From Oreocharis arfaki (taxonomy: Eukaryota > Chordata > Aves > Passeriformes > Paramythiidae), in contig VZRR01014165.1 of the NCBI GenBank assembly GCA_013398015.1, forward strand, positions 654,348-718,347: a DNA stretch of 64,000 nt, written 5' to 3'. Numbering within the stretch: position 1 is the first letter of the stretch; each line of letters opens with the position of its first letter. The notes beneath the pieces are model-generated. The model saw only the letters and a list, made by a program, of their open reading frames with translations, ran no database searches and was not told the DNA's origin. A program made the translations under genes and the position numbers. Below, piece by piece: positions 37,401-49,063 of this stretch.

Positions 37401-38349
37401 CTCTGTCAATGTGGCTGGAGACTAACAGAGGGCAGATTTTCTGTCAGCTCTCAGGCTCTTTCTTGTCCAGTGTTCCTTTGATATATTGCTCAGGGAACAC
37501 TAATCAGAAACATACAGTTTGCATAGAGGCAGCCAGATTACAAGAAGCCAATGTGTCTGGTTTTGGGGTGATTTTTTTTTTTTTTTTACTCTGTGATTGG
37601 CTACATAAATGCACAGGCATTTGGGGCCAGAGTAGAAGGTAAACATTGAACTGAATAGAGTAGGATAAATTGTCCTACTAGATTAAAATATGCCTATGGC
37701 AGACTCTTTCCTTGGAAGCTAAAGAAGATATCAACTGATGTGATGAAGTACTACCGGTGGTAACTAGGGATTGACAGAATGCTTGGAGAAGATGGGGGAT
37801 TGTGGTCATCTGCATAAATAACAAAGGATAGAAAGCTAAACAGCCTGTTCCAAAACAGACCATTAAAAGGAATTAGAAATACAAATTAAGGGAGAGACTA
37901 AATTTTGGATTAAAAACTTGCTTAAATTATGCTATTTAAAAGAGTGAATAATTTAGTGATTTGGGTTTCTTGTGTGTTTTTTGGTTTTTCTCCCAAGCTA
38001 AGTCCCCAAAGAGCCCTCTACTGCAGGGTGTCATATGGAAGTCTTTTTCACACAGATTTTCTGGTGCATGCAAAAATGCTTATTATATCATAAAGCGTAT
38101 CTTTGTAAATCCACTCCCTGTGGTGTGTATCCTCTGCAAGGATAACATTTGGACTATAAGCTAAAAATGACCAGTGATCAGTAGCTTTGCACACTGTCCT
38201 GATATTTGCAACACACTGCTTACTTGGCAGTACATCTGCTACTGAAGGAAGATGTTTCTGCTTCTGCTCGAGGTGGTGTTCTGTCTGTACCAGCACTAAC
38301 TTTGTTGCATTCAGCCAAACCCCTGGTTGAGGTCAGAGGTCCTCATTTC

Positions 38350-38405
38350 AGCTAGGACTGGTGCAACCACGCTAATTTACTCTGGATATGAGAGTCCAGC
38401 TCTCA
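38350..38405 (-). mobile_element. Possible ancient CR1/L3-type LINE tail relic
   Basis: GGTGCAACCACGCTAATTTA followed by CTCTGGATATGAGAGTCCAG resembles, in reverse complement, the 'tttacaccagtgtaa ... gagaatctggccc' type tail seen in old amniote LINEs. This is a family-memory comparison at high divergence, so confidence is low. A strong-looking GTGAGTAAGG donor follows directly at 38406. Confidence 0.28.
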
Positions 38406-39340
38406 TGGTGAGTAAGGTCTAGATGCTTAGCAGATTTCTCCAATATTTGCTGAAAACTGAAAAAGGGAATATCCTGTAATTAATCTGCACATAGGTTCAG
38501 TTTTCCTCTCTTTGACAAAGCTATTTACAGTCATGATCATCATGCACATTGGTAAATTATCCAGACCATGCAGGATCAATGACTCTAAATATAACAGGAG
38601 GATAGAAACAATTTAAGGTATAAAAAGAGGGAACTGCTCAATTTTGAGAGTTTATTAACAGAACTGTAATTATCTGATTTAATATTAGAAACAATAACAG
38701 CTATTTTTTTTTGAAACCCACAATTTATAGGTTGAATTGCCTAGACATTTTTTTAAGATTTAGAAAGTTTGAATAATTAAAAATTATTTCCCCTCACTCT
38801 TCCCCAATTAAATGTAAACATTTAAATGGAACTGAAGAGACAACATATTGCAAGTTTTATTCCAAGCTAAAAGATACACAGGATTAGTATTCTGAAAGCA
38901 AATTGATTCATAACTGTCTGAGTGCCTAACCACGGGAAGGTATCTTTCCTTCTCACAAAACTGTACAGGTCTTTATTCCTTTTACACAGGCATCCCATAT
39001 AACCTCTGCTTAAATTAAAACCCCACGTTGTCTTTCTCATAGGCACCATTTTCATCCTTTGCTCTGTATTCATCCCTGATCTCTTCAAGCTAAGATATTG
39101 AAAAGGATAAATTTGGCTTGATAGCAGTATGTATAACGATGCTACTGTAGGTTGCTAGGATACCATTTGGTGGTCAACTGTCTCTGGTGCAGCTGCTCTT
39201 AATAGCCAGACTGACAGACATATTTCCTTTTATCCCACTTAATGCTTGGGCTACAGAAAGTTTCCCTTAATCTATTATATTTTGACTTTAGGAGAGGTAA
39301 GTTTAGAGACAAAGACATGGTAGAGGGAGAGAGATGTTGT

Positions 39341-39372
39341 TATTTTATTTTATTTTATTTTACTTTATTTTA
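39341..39372. repeat. (TTTTA)n microsatellite
   Basis: About six TTTTA pentamers with one C substitution (TTTAC). Simple repeat. Confidence 0.9.
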
Positions 39373-39867
39373 GTAACAAATGTGTTATCCCAATGAATTT
39401 AAAAAGAAATGTGTACCAGTCTCTGCAAGTTTTATGACTTTTGGTACATGAGCTAACGCGAGATCTAATCCAATGTCTTTTACAGCAGCTGAGAACCTTT
39501 CACTTATTTATTATGACTCTGCTAGCACTCCTTGGCTTTTTCTCTGAGGATTTTGAGGGCTAAAAGCAAAAGATGCAGCAAGTTGAGTTACACAGCTGTG
39601 TGATTTAGTTGGTGGCATCTAAAAGTTCATTTGTTTTGTAGGATACGTGCGAAGGGAACGTGTAAGAATTTCACACTTGACTTACTCAAGAAGAAAATCC
39701 TTTTTTTCCACAAGAGCAAATAGTTGTTGCTTTTGTTTTGATAGATTTGCTTATGAAACATTGAATTTTGGTGCCAATTCCTGAGTGCTGACCACTTCTA
39801 GAAATTGGTCAGCTTTACTGAGTCACTAAGTATAAGTTTGCTACCTTAAATTTAGATGTCATTTCTC

Positions 39868-39926
39868 AAAAGAAAAAAAAAAAAAAACAAACCCACAAAC
39901 AAACAAAAACAAACAAAAAAAACCCC
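39868..39926. repeat. A-rich tract with (AAAC)n
   Basis: An A-run of about fifteen followed by degenerate AAAC/ACAA units. It may be the decayed A-tail of a retroposon, but no body is recognisable beside it. Confidence 0.85.
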
Positions 39927-40204
39927 ACAGCAAACAGGTAAACAAGCATTCTTCGCTGCTGGTAGCTTCCATTCCCCACTTGATCTGATTCCTGTTCCTG
40001 GCTGCATTCACAAACTCCAGATAATGGGCACTGTTATGGAAACACAACAAAGCAACACTCTACCAGGTGACTTAAACCTTGGCATGCATATATTTAGGAT
40101 GTGAAGAACCCTGATTACAATATGTATTTCTTCTTTAGGAAAAGAAAAAACCCACCAACCAACCAAACCACACAATGTTCTCTATTAACGTAAATTTCTT
40201 TTCT

Positions 40205-40262
40205 AACTTGATTTAAGTCAATGGGAATTTTCAGTGAATTTTAGGCTGAGTGAGATCTGGAA
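40205..40262 (+). mobile_element. Possible ancient CR1/L3-type LINE tail relic
   Basis: AAGTCAATGGGAATTTTCAG, then TTTTAGGCTGAGTGAGATCTGG. This fits the common amniote LINE tail pattern 'tgacttcaatgggagtttt ... ctgagtaaggac ... gatctggccc' with diverged positions. Edges are approximate. Confidence 0.4.
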
Positions 40263-42152
40263 GTCCATTCTTAACTTCAATAACAAGATTTCAGGGAGTT
40301 AGTGTTTACATGTTAAGAGTGCTTCTCTCTGTAATATCTGTCCAGCATAGGGAAAAGTAATTGTATTCATAGAACAAGAGTCTACCTGATAAATGGTCTT
40401 TATGCAAGGTTGTCATTACTAAACCTTCTGTAAAGGTGGGAGGCATCTTAACAACATCTGTGGTAGTGATGTTATGTACCTGGCCATAGCCAATTCAGAA
40501 GAAGGAATAGATCCAGTATGTGATTTAGCTCACTTGTTTTAGATATTTAACTGTAAAATGAGATGCATTGCATATATTTCTCCTGAAAGACTATAAAAAG
40601 AGCCTGAGGTTATAGACAACTGTATTTAGTTAGATTAATATTAATCTCTTAATCTTTCTTGTTGGTTAAGCTCCTAAACTAGTGATATTTGGATCTCTCT
40701 GTATTCAGAGGAAACAGAAAATTGCCTTCAGAGAAGAGTTCACCATGAGTATTCTAGATGTCTCAGAAAAGGATGAAACTCCTTTTAGAGATGCCTAGCT
40801 TTCATTTGACTGTAGTGGGAACCAGTACTGCAGTCTCGACTAAGTGCCAGACTTTAAGAAGCCTAAGGTGAGGTGATAGGAATACCAGCTTTAATGGGTA
40901 TCTATTATTTTACAAAACAGCATATCCTGCAAAAGTAATGAGCCACGAGCAAATATTGGTAAATGTTACAGAGGACACATGTTATTTGGGATAGCAGATG
41001 GGCATCAGGTAACAGCTGATTAGGAAGCTACTCCCTAGTGTGTTCGAATATATCTGGACAGAAGGTGCACAAACACTATTGCAGCACACATGTGAACTCA
41101 GTGAAAAATTCTGGCCACATACAGTGCTGCTGGCCACTCTCTGGGATTCCTCTCTCCACATTCCTTTGTGCCCAACACTGAATTCATGATTACTAACATC
41201 TGCAAATTATACTGGCTGTGTATCATCGTTTTCTGGCAGCTATGGCTGCCAGTGAAAGACTGTATACTTTGCTTAAGCCATGGGCAGTTTGATGTAGTCA
41301 GGTCAATACAGTTTATTCTGAGAATTTGCTGGGTTCTTGGCTACTACAAACACAAGTAACTCTATAACCACCTCCAAAAACAACAAAAAATCAAGCTCTA
41401 GCCAGGTACCTTAAAATTTTATTTTGTTTTACAGATTTTTCCTGTAACCATTCGGATACTAGTGAACAGTACCAGAGTTTAGAAGCCAAACCTAATACTA
41501 CCAGTAATAAAGAAACCAAATGGTAAATTTTGTGCAAACTATAATATCTAGCTGTTCTTTGCAGCTGCTTCTTCTGTAGCATTTTCTATCTAGTTTCCAG
41601 GGAAGAGATCAAAAACAAGTTTTGGTGTCATAATGCAGCTGCTTTCAACATCACCAGCACAAAGGTAGCAATAAATCTACCTCATTTGGCTACAAACTCC
41701 TGGTAATGCTTTATCACTAGGAGGACACAAAGAAGGCATTGTGCATCAGTACAAATATACCTGGGTCTTCAATCATTTAAGGTGCAATGAACCCCAGCAC
41801 TAACAGGTAAAACAAGGAAGTCACTGCTTCAAGAACACTCAAATAATACCTTGAATCAAAAGTTAATGCAATGAGCACAGCCCTCTGTCTCATCGGGGAG
41901 ACTAAACACTCTGAGTTGCAAGGATGCTCTGCAATTTTTCTTGGTACTTTCTCCCTCAACCCTAAAATTGAGTTTAAATTGATGAATACTTCCATTAATA
42001 ACAACAGCAACAAGTGTGTGTCTCATCAAATTGACTCACAAGTGCTTTTCGGGTTTTGAGTATTTTTAATTAAAACTAGTAGGTTGTTTCGGGTTTTTTC
42101 ATGAAAAATAAAAATTTAGCACCAAAATTTTAAAAAGAAAAGAAGCATATTT

Positions 42153-42153
42153 N
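42153..42153. other. Single unresolved base
   Basis: One N within AGAAGCATATTTNTGTCTGG. Assembly ambiguity. Confidence 1.
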
Positions 42154-45100
42154 TGTCTGGTTTGACTCTTTGCTTGCAATAAAGTAGAGCATTTTCACTC
42201 AACAGCACTGAGGAGGAGGCATTGCTGCAGTGTGAAGTTCTGTGGCTGCTAACTGCTGAGGTCATCTTCACTCTTGAGCTGAGACCACGGCTGGGGAACA
42301 AGGAAAAGAGGAAGTTCTGAAGAAATTCTCTGACCTGAATTTTCTGTAAAAGTGATTTTTGTGTCTATTGCTACCTTTATTTGGTGAAACAAGATTTGTA
42401 CCAATGTCACTGCAAAACCAGCTACATCACTGATTTCTGCTTTCAGATGGACACTGATTATTACAACATAAAGAGAGATGTAGTTATATTTTTTAAATGG
42501 TCAGCAGTGTATGCTGTGTAGTACAGCCATGACTACAAGGATCTCAACATTGAAAAATATTCCTATAGCCCAAAGACATATACTTGCTATGTAGAGGAGC
42601 CAAGAGCAGTCCACATACAGAAGATATCCGTGTTCCTTAGACAGTTATTTATGCACTACTTTATTGTAGACTGAGAGTGGGATGAGCAGACAGCTGAGTC
42701 CTGAGAGACCTGCTGATGTTGGCTTAAACAGCCAGTGCTGGCTCATTTCCTCACTCCTGGTCCCGATCCAGAAGGCTTTCCACCAGCAGAGCTTGCCCAC
42801 AGCCATTCACATCACAGTTTCTGCAACAGATCTACACTTGAACTGTTCAGATGCCACAGGTTTGCCCATCTGGTACTGTAAAGCCTATGGCTGTCACTCC
42901 CACACTAAAACACAGCAATGACTTTCTGCACCCTTGACATCTTGCTGAGCTGGCTGTATCCGATAATGCAATATCTGCTCATAGCTAGGGAATATGGATT
43001 CTGGCGAAAGCACTGGAACTCTTCATGAATCTCTCTCTGCCTGCGTCTCATTATTCCGTTTTATATCACTGCTGATCTCTGGATTGCATTGCTACTGATG
43101 TTTATGTCCTAACCTGTCAAAACTAGTGTCAGTTGTCTGCTTCTGGTGTTGCATATTTGCCATTGGTTCCTCTATCCTGTGGATAAACAGCCTTTTTGTG
43201 ATTCAGCTGTATTAGCAGAAAAGGTTACCATCGCCAGTTTAGCCCTGCTGTTCCTCTTCCTTCTCCCTGACATTATTCTCCCCAGAAGATCCCCTTACAC
43301 AAGCACTGTTAAAAGTACTCTGTAATTTGCATCAGTCAAAACGATCTGGACTATAGAAGACTTGGTATTTGCACACTTTAAAGTAAGCCAATTTGTTTTG
43401 ATTAAAGAGTCTTTAGAATCAGGGTCTGAGAGGAGGCACTCTCTAACAAAAGAATGATGATGGTCAGCTACAAGTGAGCTATGCATGGTAGCCTAGACAC
43501 AAATTTTATGCAGAATGCCTGTCCATTGTTAGTTTTAAAACAAGTCCTTTGTGAGATTTCATGTCACCTGCAAGTTTTCCTTGTGTATTCACCACAGATA
43601 TATCTCCTCTGATACTTTAATTTCAGGACATATTTAATGAAAAAGTCCTGATTTAGGCAGTAGCTTATTGTCTATGGAAGAATAATGCTGTGTTTCCTCA
43701 AAACTGCATTGTTCACCCTGGAATCCATTTCTGATTGGCATTTGACACATTTTTTTTGGTGCTGTATAAAGCCTGAGTGTGTTAATATGTGGGTTGCAGC
43801 ATTAGCTAGATAGATTTGAATACAGCCACCATGAACACGTGTACAATTCTACAGGAGCAATAGCTGATGTTCTGTTTTGCTCAAAGGAACAACTACCTAT
43901 GTTACCTCTGCACCATGTTTGCATGATGTGAGAGGTTGGCTATTCACAACATTTTTTAAATTTTTGCTTAAAATAATTTTGGCTACAGGATTCACTTGGC
44001 AATACCAAGGGTTCTCTGTCTTCTTTCTGTCAGGAATTACATGAATGGCACAATTGACTCAGAGAGAAAACATAATTTCCTATCTGTATAACACAACAAA
44101 AACCCCAATTTTGCCTTTTGGAAAGTTCTTTGTATAATACTGTATGCACTATAATACTTTAAGCCATAAAATGTTTCTGGAACATGCATTTGTGGTACCG
44201 TTTGTATACTCTTACTTTTGGCTTCTCTCATCTTCACCAATCCAAAAATTTAGCTGTTAATCTCACACTGATATTGTCACTGTCATTATGCCAAATCTTC
44301 CTGCATTTAACCAGATTAAGGAATATCCTCTTAGGCAAAAAATAACATATATCTGTGATTATTGCAGAAATTTCCATATAACACTATGAGATTGCTGATT
44401 TTTCTGCGATACCACATTATGGATAAATATATACTGAATGAACAAAATTACTTTTCAGCAAGATGTTACACTTCCTTAGAACACCAGTCAGTTTTAGAAA
44501 GCATCGATAAAAAACATTCCATGAGATTGTATTAGTAATTGCTCAAGACAAATTTAGAGGTGCAAACAGCAATACAAAGGCCACTGACAGCGAGCAGTTA
44601 TTTGCACAGTAAAATGAGTGTGTGTGCTTATTGCTTAGTCTAAAAATAACTGGTTCATTAACTTTAAATGTATCATTAACCTGATCATATTGTTAAAGTC
44701 AAATGTAAAAACAGATAAGGTAATTTTGGTTTATATTAGCTGGTGCATATATATGTGCATGTTCACATTTAGCACTCTTGAAAATGCAATGAGATTACAT
44801 ATTTTGCAGAAACCAGAAGTTTTTTAAGAGTAAGCAAACCTAGGACAGGAGAGTAGGAACAATTTTGTTTTCTCTGTATTGGTGAGTCGTAACATTCATT
44901 AAAAGTCAAATACCAATATGAGGCTTAATAAATTCTGTGAGAAGGATTTTACCACTTTGTGATTTGTATAATTTGCTCCTAATGGTAAAACTATTGAGTT
45001 AAAATGTTGGAGAAAATACTATGTATGTTAATAGATATTTAAACAGTAGTTTTCTACCCTTCTCCATAACTATCAAATACCACCAAATATTGACGCTTGT

Positions 45101-45379
45101 TGAGGAGACACCAAAATGATAGTTGGAAAGAGCTTGCTTTAGGGATTCCTTTGAGTTCCTGTGTCATGGAATAGATCAGATGGAAGAACTAAAGGAAATC
45201 CTTGTCTTCACAGAAGGGACTTAGATCAGTTGATTATTTTTGCTAACCTGTTCCCCAGGACTTGAGGGAGTGGAAGGTCAGTTACCTTTGGAAAGAAGTT
45301 GTTGCCCTTCCTTGTGTAAGTAGCGCTGTGACATATTTTGCAGAGAACCTTCATATGAATGAAACAGAACTGACTTTAT

Positions 45380-45850
45380 CAAGGCCAGGCTGGATCAGGA
45401 CTCATAAGCCCATGAGACTTCTCCTCTCAGTCTGCTTGCTGCTATCACCATTTCCAGGTCCAGACAGTACCTGAGGATGCATGAGGGTCCCAAAGATAAG
45501 CACAACAGATGTGACTGGCCACGTGTCAACACACAGACAACATGGCCCTTTCCAGCAGCCACACAAACACCAGCAGTGTGCACATACACCTGAACACAGG
45601 CAACGCAGGATTCTTCCTCCTCTGTGTCTCACCAGTTTTTGAGCTAATCAGTGAAATATGCACATACTCCCGTTTTCTTGATTGGCAAAGCCACCTCAAT
45701 TCACAGGCTTTAAGCCTGAAATCCATGTCTGGACCTTGGGATGCTTACCCAGTCGTTGTCTCAGACCTTGGGTTCTTGTCAGATCCGAGTGACCTCCTAT
45801 ACATGTGCTAGTCCAACTTGACAGTCACTAGGGGCTCATCCTCCAACACA
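45380..45850. other. GC-richer block, possible unrecognised repeat
   Basis: Composition changes visibly from the AT-rich flanks. Three minus-strand frames (45395-45589, 45402-45632, 45526-45726) and one plus-strand frame (45542-45811) stay open together, as in GC-rich repeat DNA. It carries an 11-bp inverted pair, AGGTCCAGACA at 45456-45466 and TGTCTGGACCT at 45726-45736, and a CACGTG E-box near 45520. It ends about 100 bp before an ERVK-like LTR. I cannot assign it to a family. A degraded LTR or internal ERV fragment is one option, unique DNA another. Confidence 0.35.
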
Positions 45851-45942
45851 CATCACATGGAGAGAAGAAAACAAGACCACACAGAAAATAGTAAGGAAAA
45901 TTACTGCACAAATTTTTCATTTCATTTAAAACTTCAGAGTTG

Positions 45943-45948
45943 GCCCCT
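45943..45948. repeat. Target-site duplication (left), GCCCCT
   Basis: Six bases directly before the TG terminus of the LTR. GCCTCT at 46295-46300 matches at five of six positions. Six-base duplications are usual for ERVK-class integration. Confidence 0.65.
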
Positions 45949-46294
45949 TGTCGTAGACCGACACTAAGAATCAGGCATGGACGCAGGTTTCATACACACG
46001 CCAAGGTCTCGGGCCAACGGGCAAAAAGCCCGGCCCTCGTTTATTCTCACACTTATATGCATATGTACAGACAATCAACAATTGGATGAAGAGGTTAAGC
46101 CTCTCTAAATTGATAGGATATAAATTCAGTCTATCACCTTCCTCCGCCTCCAGAGAAGGAATGCAAAACAATTCTAAAAGTACAGCCTAGAAAAGATTCG
46201 TTACAAAAACATGGGCATTGTTTATCTTACAACTTATGAGAAAGTTTTTCACTGCTAACGCAAACAAAGCATGCAGTGAAAAACCAGGGCAACA
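45949..46294 (-). mobile_element. ERVK-like (class II) solo LTR
   Basis: A 346-bp element with TGTCGTAGACC at the left and GGGCAACA at the right (TG...CA termini), bounded by a near-perfect 6-bp duplication. Read on the minus strand it opens TGTTGCCCTGG and has a TATA-like GCATATAAG, then a poly(A) signal AATAAA overlapping GAGAATAAACGAGGGCC about 15 bp downstream, then a GC-rich R/U5 (GGGCTTTTTGCCCG hairpin), and ends GGTCTACGACA. This layout (short U3, compact R, AATAAACGAGGG) is typical of avian class II LTRs. U3 contains a perfect 12-bp inverted repeat (46244-46255 with 46273-46284). A 66-codon minus-strand frame inside it is part of the LTR and not a gene. Confidence 0.85.
46244..46284. 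repeat. 12-bp-arm hairpin in LTR U3
   Basis: GTTTTTCACTGC at 46244-46255 and GCAGTGAAAAAC at 46273-46284 are perfect reverse complements separated by 17 bp. They lie just inside the U3 end of the ERVK-like LTR. Confidence 0.92.
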
Positions 46295-46300
46295 GCCTCT
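46295..46300. repeat. Target-site duplication (right), GCCTCT
   Basis: Follows the LTR's right terminus (GGGCAACA). It matches the left copy GCCCCT except for one C/T change. Confidence 0.65.
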
Positions 46301-47132
46301 CTTTGAAGTGAATCCATGATAGGACAAGGTGTCATTGGCTTCACTGATACGAGCCTTATATCAAATTACAAGAGTACCAGGTCACAGTCACCTTGAAATT
46401 CTGGTCCAAGTCTCAAGTGTGTGAAGTTCAGTGATGACTGGTAAGTTAGTCTCCTCCAAACAGTGGCTGCTAGAGTAGCTGATCATGTACAACATAATGC
46501 AATTAATTAATTCATTTTTTAAATTAAAAATAATTTAAAAGAGTGTCTCATTTTTATATGAGGCTTTTGTGTGGACAGATAGCTCTTGTGCATGCAGCTT
46601 CCCTCTTCACCATTGTTTTAATCACTAAGTTGCTTAGAATAATTGTCATACCTCAGAAGGGCCGAGAGAAAAAAGTTGTGCTTTGTAAAGATATTCGGAT
46701 TTCAACACTTGATGTCCATTACGTGATTTTAAATAAGTCATTTATAAAGCAGAACCATAAATAGAAATTCCAGATCAGAAAATGATAAACAGAATGGAAG
46801 AGATTAATGTACGTCTTTTACTGCTCACACTGATCCCGTAATCAGTTCCTTCTCATTTCTATTATAAAACAGATGTCTGTGCACTTTTGTTTGTGTTATT
46901 GCCTCCATTTAGGAAAATTTTTAAAGGAAAGATATGCTTATAACATCATCATTGTTTTGAAGATATCTATAAAGAGATCAGAAAGTGTTATGAAGAAATA
47001 CATCGCATACATAAGTGAGAGTGGACTTTCTAGTTCTTTCACAAACTTGCACAAGAAAAAGCATGTAAAAATGCACTACAAGAAATTTTGGGCATCACAA
47101 TGGAAATCTTTTGTCAAGTATTTATTTGTGCC

Positions 47133-47182
47133 TTTTTTTTTTTTTTTTTTTAAGCANNNNNNCTTTTTTTTTTTTTTTTTTT
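47133..47182. other. Poly-T tracts flanking a 6-N assembly gap
   Basis: A 19-base T-run at 47133-47151, then AAGCA, six N at 47157-47162, C, then another 19-base T-run at 47164-47182. The same C-T19-AA string on both sides suggests the assembler duplicated one homopolymer. Confidence 0.85.
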
Positions 47183-48211
47183 AATATTCAATGGTAACTT
47201 GTCTAAAACACTGTTAAAATACCATACTTAGTACCAGCATAAGAGAGAGGAATGTCTATGCAGTACCTGATATTGGTACTCTTTCTCCCATCAGCTTACT
47301 AGCTGTGGAACTGTATGCCATCAACACTAGGATGAATTTCATGTGAGACTCCGTTTTCCTTTGTGCTTAGTAGAGCAAATATGCTTTTAATCACTTTCTG
47401 CATGTTTCCCAAGACTCTGAATCACTTCATTGTAGCCCAAATATGCCTTTCATGTTTGGAATATGTCTTTCCTGCTTCACACCTCTTTTGGGCAGTTGCA
47501 CTGGTGGAGCCTATAAAGGTGAAGAAATGGTCTGTGAAGGTAAAAAAGAATTAATGATGACACCAAGACTAGACGAAAGTTTGAATAGGCTTGAAGGAGG
47601 AAAGTGAGATATGCAGCATCTGTGGGTCATTACAAACTTTTCCTCTACATAAACTGCCCGACAAAGTATCAGACACTATGTACCAAATGTAAAAAACTGA
47701 ATACAAAGCAGATGGGTCACAAACATTTAAAACTCAGATTTCTAGCTTTCCAATCCCTTCTGAGTATAATCTTCTTGTAAAGGTAAGATTTATTCCACAT
47801 TAGTTATTCAAAATAGCCCAGGAAAACTCTAGAGTTGGGTTGATGAATACACAACCTCCAGTTATAGATGATGAAATCACGAAATTAGCTTTCATTATTG
47901 AGTTCCAGTATTGAATCTTATGAACCTTCAAATCCACATGGTGCAGAACAGAAGGCATATTTACATCAATTAATTGTTTTATGAAAACCTGATAAAGAAG
48001 CACTGTCCTTGAACCACTTAGATTAATGAACCTAAATAAAACACGTGCATGTATCTGTGTATTTAATTCCATGTTAGAGGATATTAATGGCTCCCATCAA
48101 TCACAAATCTGGTTACAGTTGATATGTGAAATTACCTTCACTGAGTCTAAATGAGAGAACATCCTAATGTTACTTTTGTGTAGGCAGAACTAAAACTGTA
48201 GAAGCCAGGGT

Positions 48212-48222
48212 CAAAAAAAGAA

Positions 48223-48253
<31 letters not shown>

Positions 48254-48257
48254 AAAG
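48212..48257. repeat. A-rich purine tract
   Basis: A-runs of 7 to 14 bases separated by single G. Simple sequence, possibly a degraded retroposon tail, though no body is recognisable on either side. Confidence 0.9.
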
Positions 48258-49033
48258 GGAAAGCATCATTGCAACATCTAGCAACTGAGCATCTTCTCTA
48301 ACCAGTTTCTCACTTTTTCCTGTAAAAAAGAATATAAAAGAGATCTCTCACCCCAGCTATCTCAGATAAGATAGCTAAGAAGAACTTCATTATGGAAATA
48401 TCTGTTTATCTCTATTATGTCAAAGCTGGGACTCCCAGCCACAGGTGGTATTCAGATGCTCTAACTTAGATAAGTGTGTAGAAGCTTTCTAAGTTTAAGA
48501 CATTTTTATGAATAGTTTGGTCAGTTAAGTAATGAAAAAAAGGAGATTCACCAGAGATAATAATGATATAATGAATTATCCTTCTATTGAAAATAATCTG
48601 ACAATGAAATACTACTACTACTTTTGCACCTGTTACTAGGACAACCCAGGAACTGTTAGACTTTGTCTATCGTATGAGTCAATATATGTATTTTTTTTAA
48701 GAAAAACCCTGGCTTTCCTCCTTAGTACTCTTACTTTATCTTTCTGTGTTCCCACTAAAAACTGAAGAAGGGTCCATCAGAAGATGATATGTGGAAGTAG
48801 CATCTGCCTAGTAACTTTGCAATATGTTCTACCTCCTCCCCTTCCCTTCAGTCCTGCAGTACAAGGATTATGGCTTAAATTTAGATGGTATCAGGATACG
48901 TTTGTCCAGATCCCAGTTTTTGATTAACTGCAGTAACAACAGATACTACAGAGAGGAGTTGGCTTAAAAAAATATTTGTGTATATATTTTGTGTCTTCGT
49001 GAACCTGTCTTTCATGCTATCATGCACAAGCAC

Positions 49034-49063
49034 ATGTGTGTATATGTATATATATATATATTT
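49034..49063. repeat. (TG)n/(TA)n microsatellite
   Basis: Compound TG-TA dinucleotide repeat with about nine TA units at its 3' half. Confidence 0.85.

Larger units (their letters stand above)
29386..45379. other. Long non-genic AT-rich stretch
   Basis: About 16 kb without a recognisable gene. It contains microsatellites at 33697-33726, 39341-39372 and 39868-39926, a 23-bp palindrome at 34429-34451, a single N at 42153, and possible ancient LINE tails at 38350-38405 and 40205-40262. It also contains the longest open frame of the window (157 codons, 31906-32379), which includes an exon-like 148-nt segment (findings). At about 31300-31480 both strands are open for about 80 codons, which base composition can explain. 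Confidence 0.65.

Noticed and set aside
45971..46171. 66-codon minus-strand frame
   Set aside because: Entirely inside the ERVK-like LTR, across its U3 and R regions.
46873..47184. 103-codon plus-strand frame with a poly-phenylalanine end
   Set aside because: It runs through poly-T tracts and a six-N gap. The upstream part shows no domain.
47800..48072. 90-codon minus-strand frame containing an acceptor-like CTTCTTTATCAG
   Set aside because: No usable donor or poly(A) signal, and no recognisable family.
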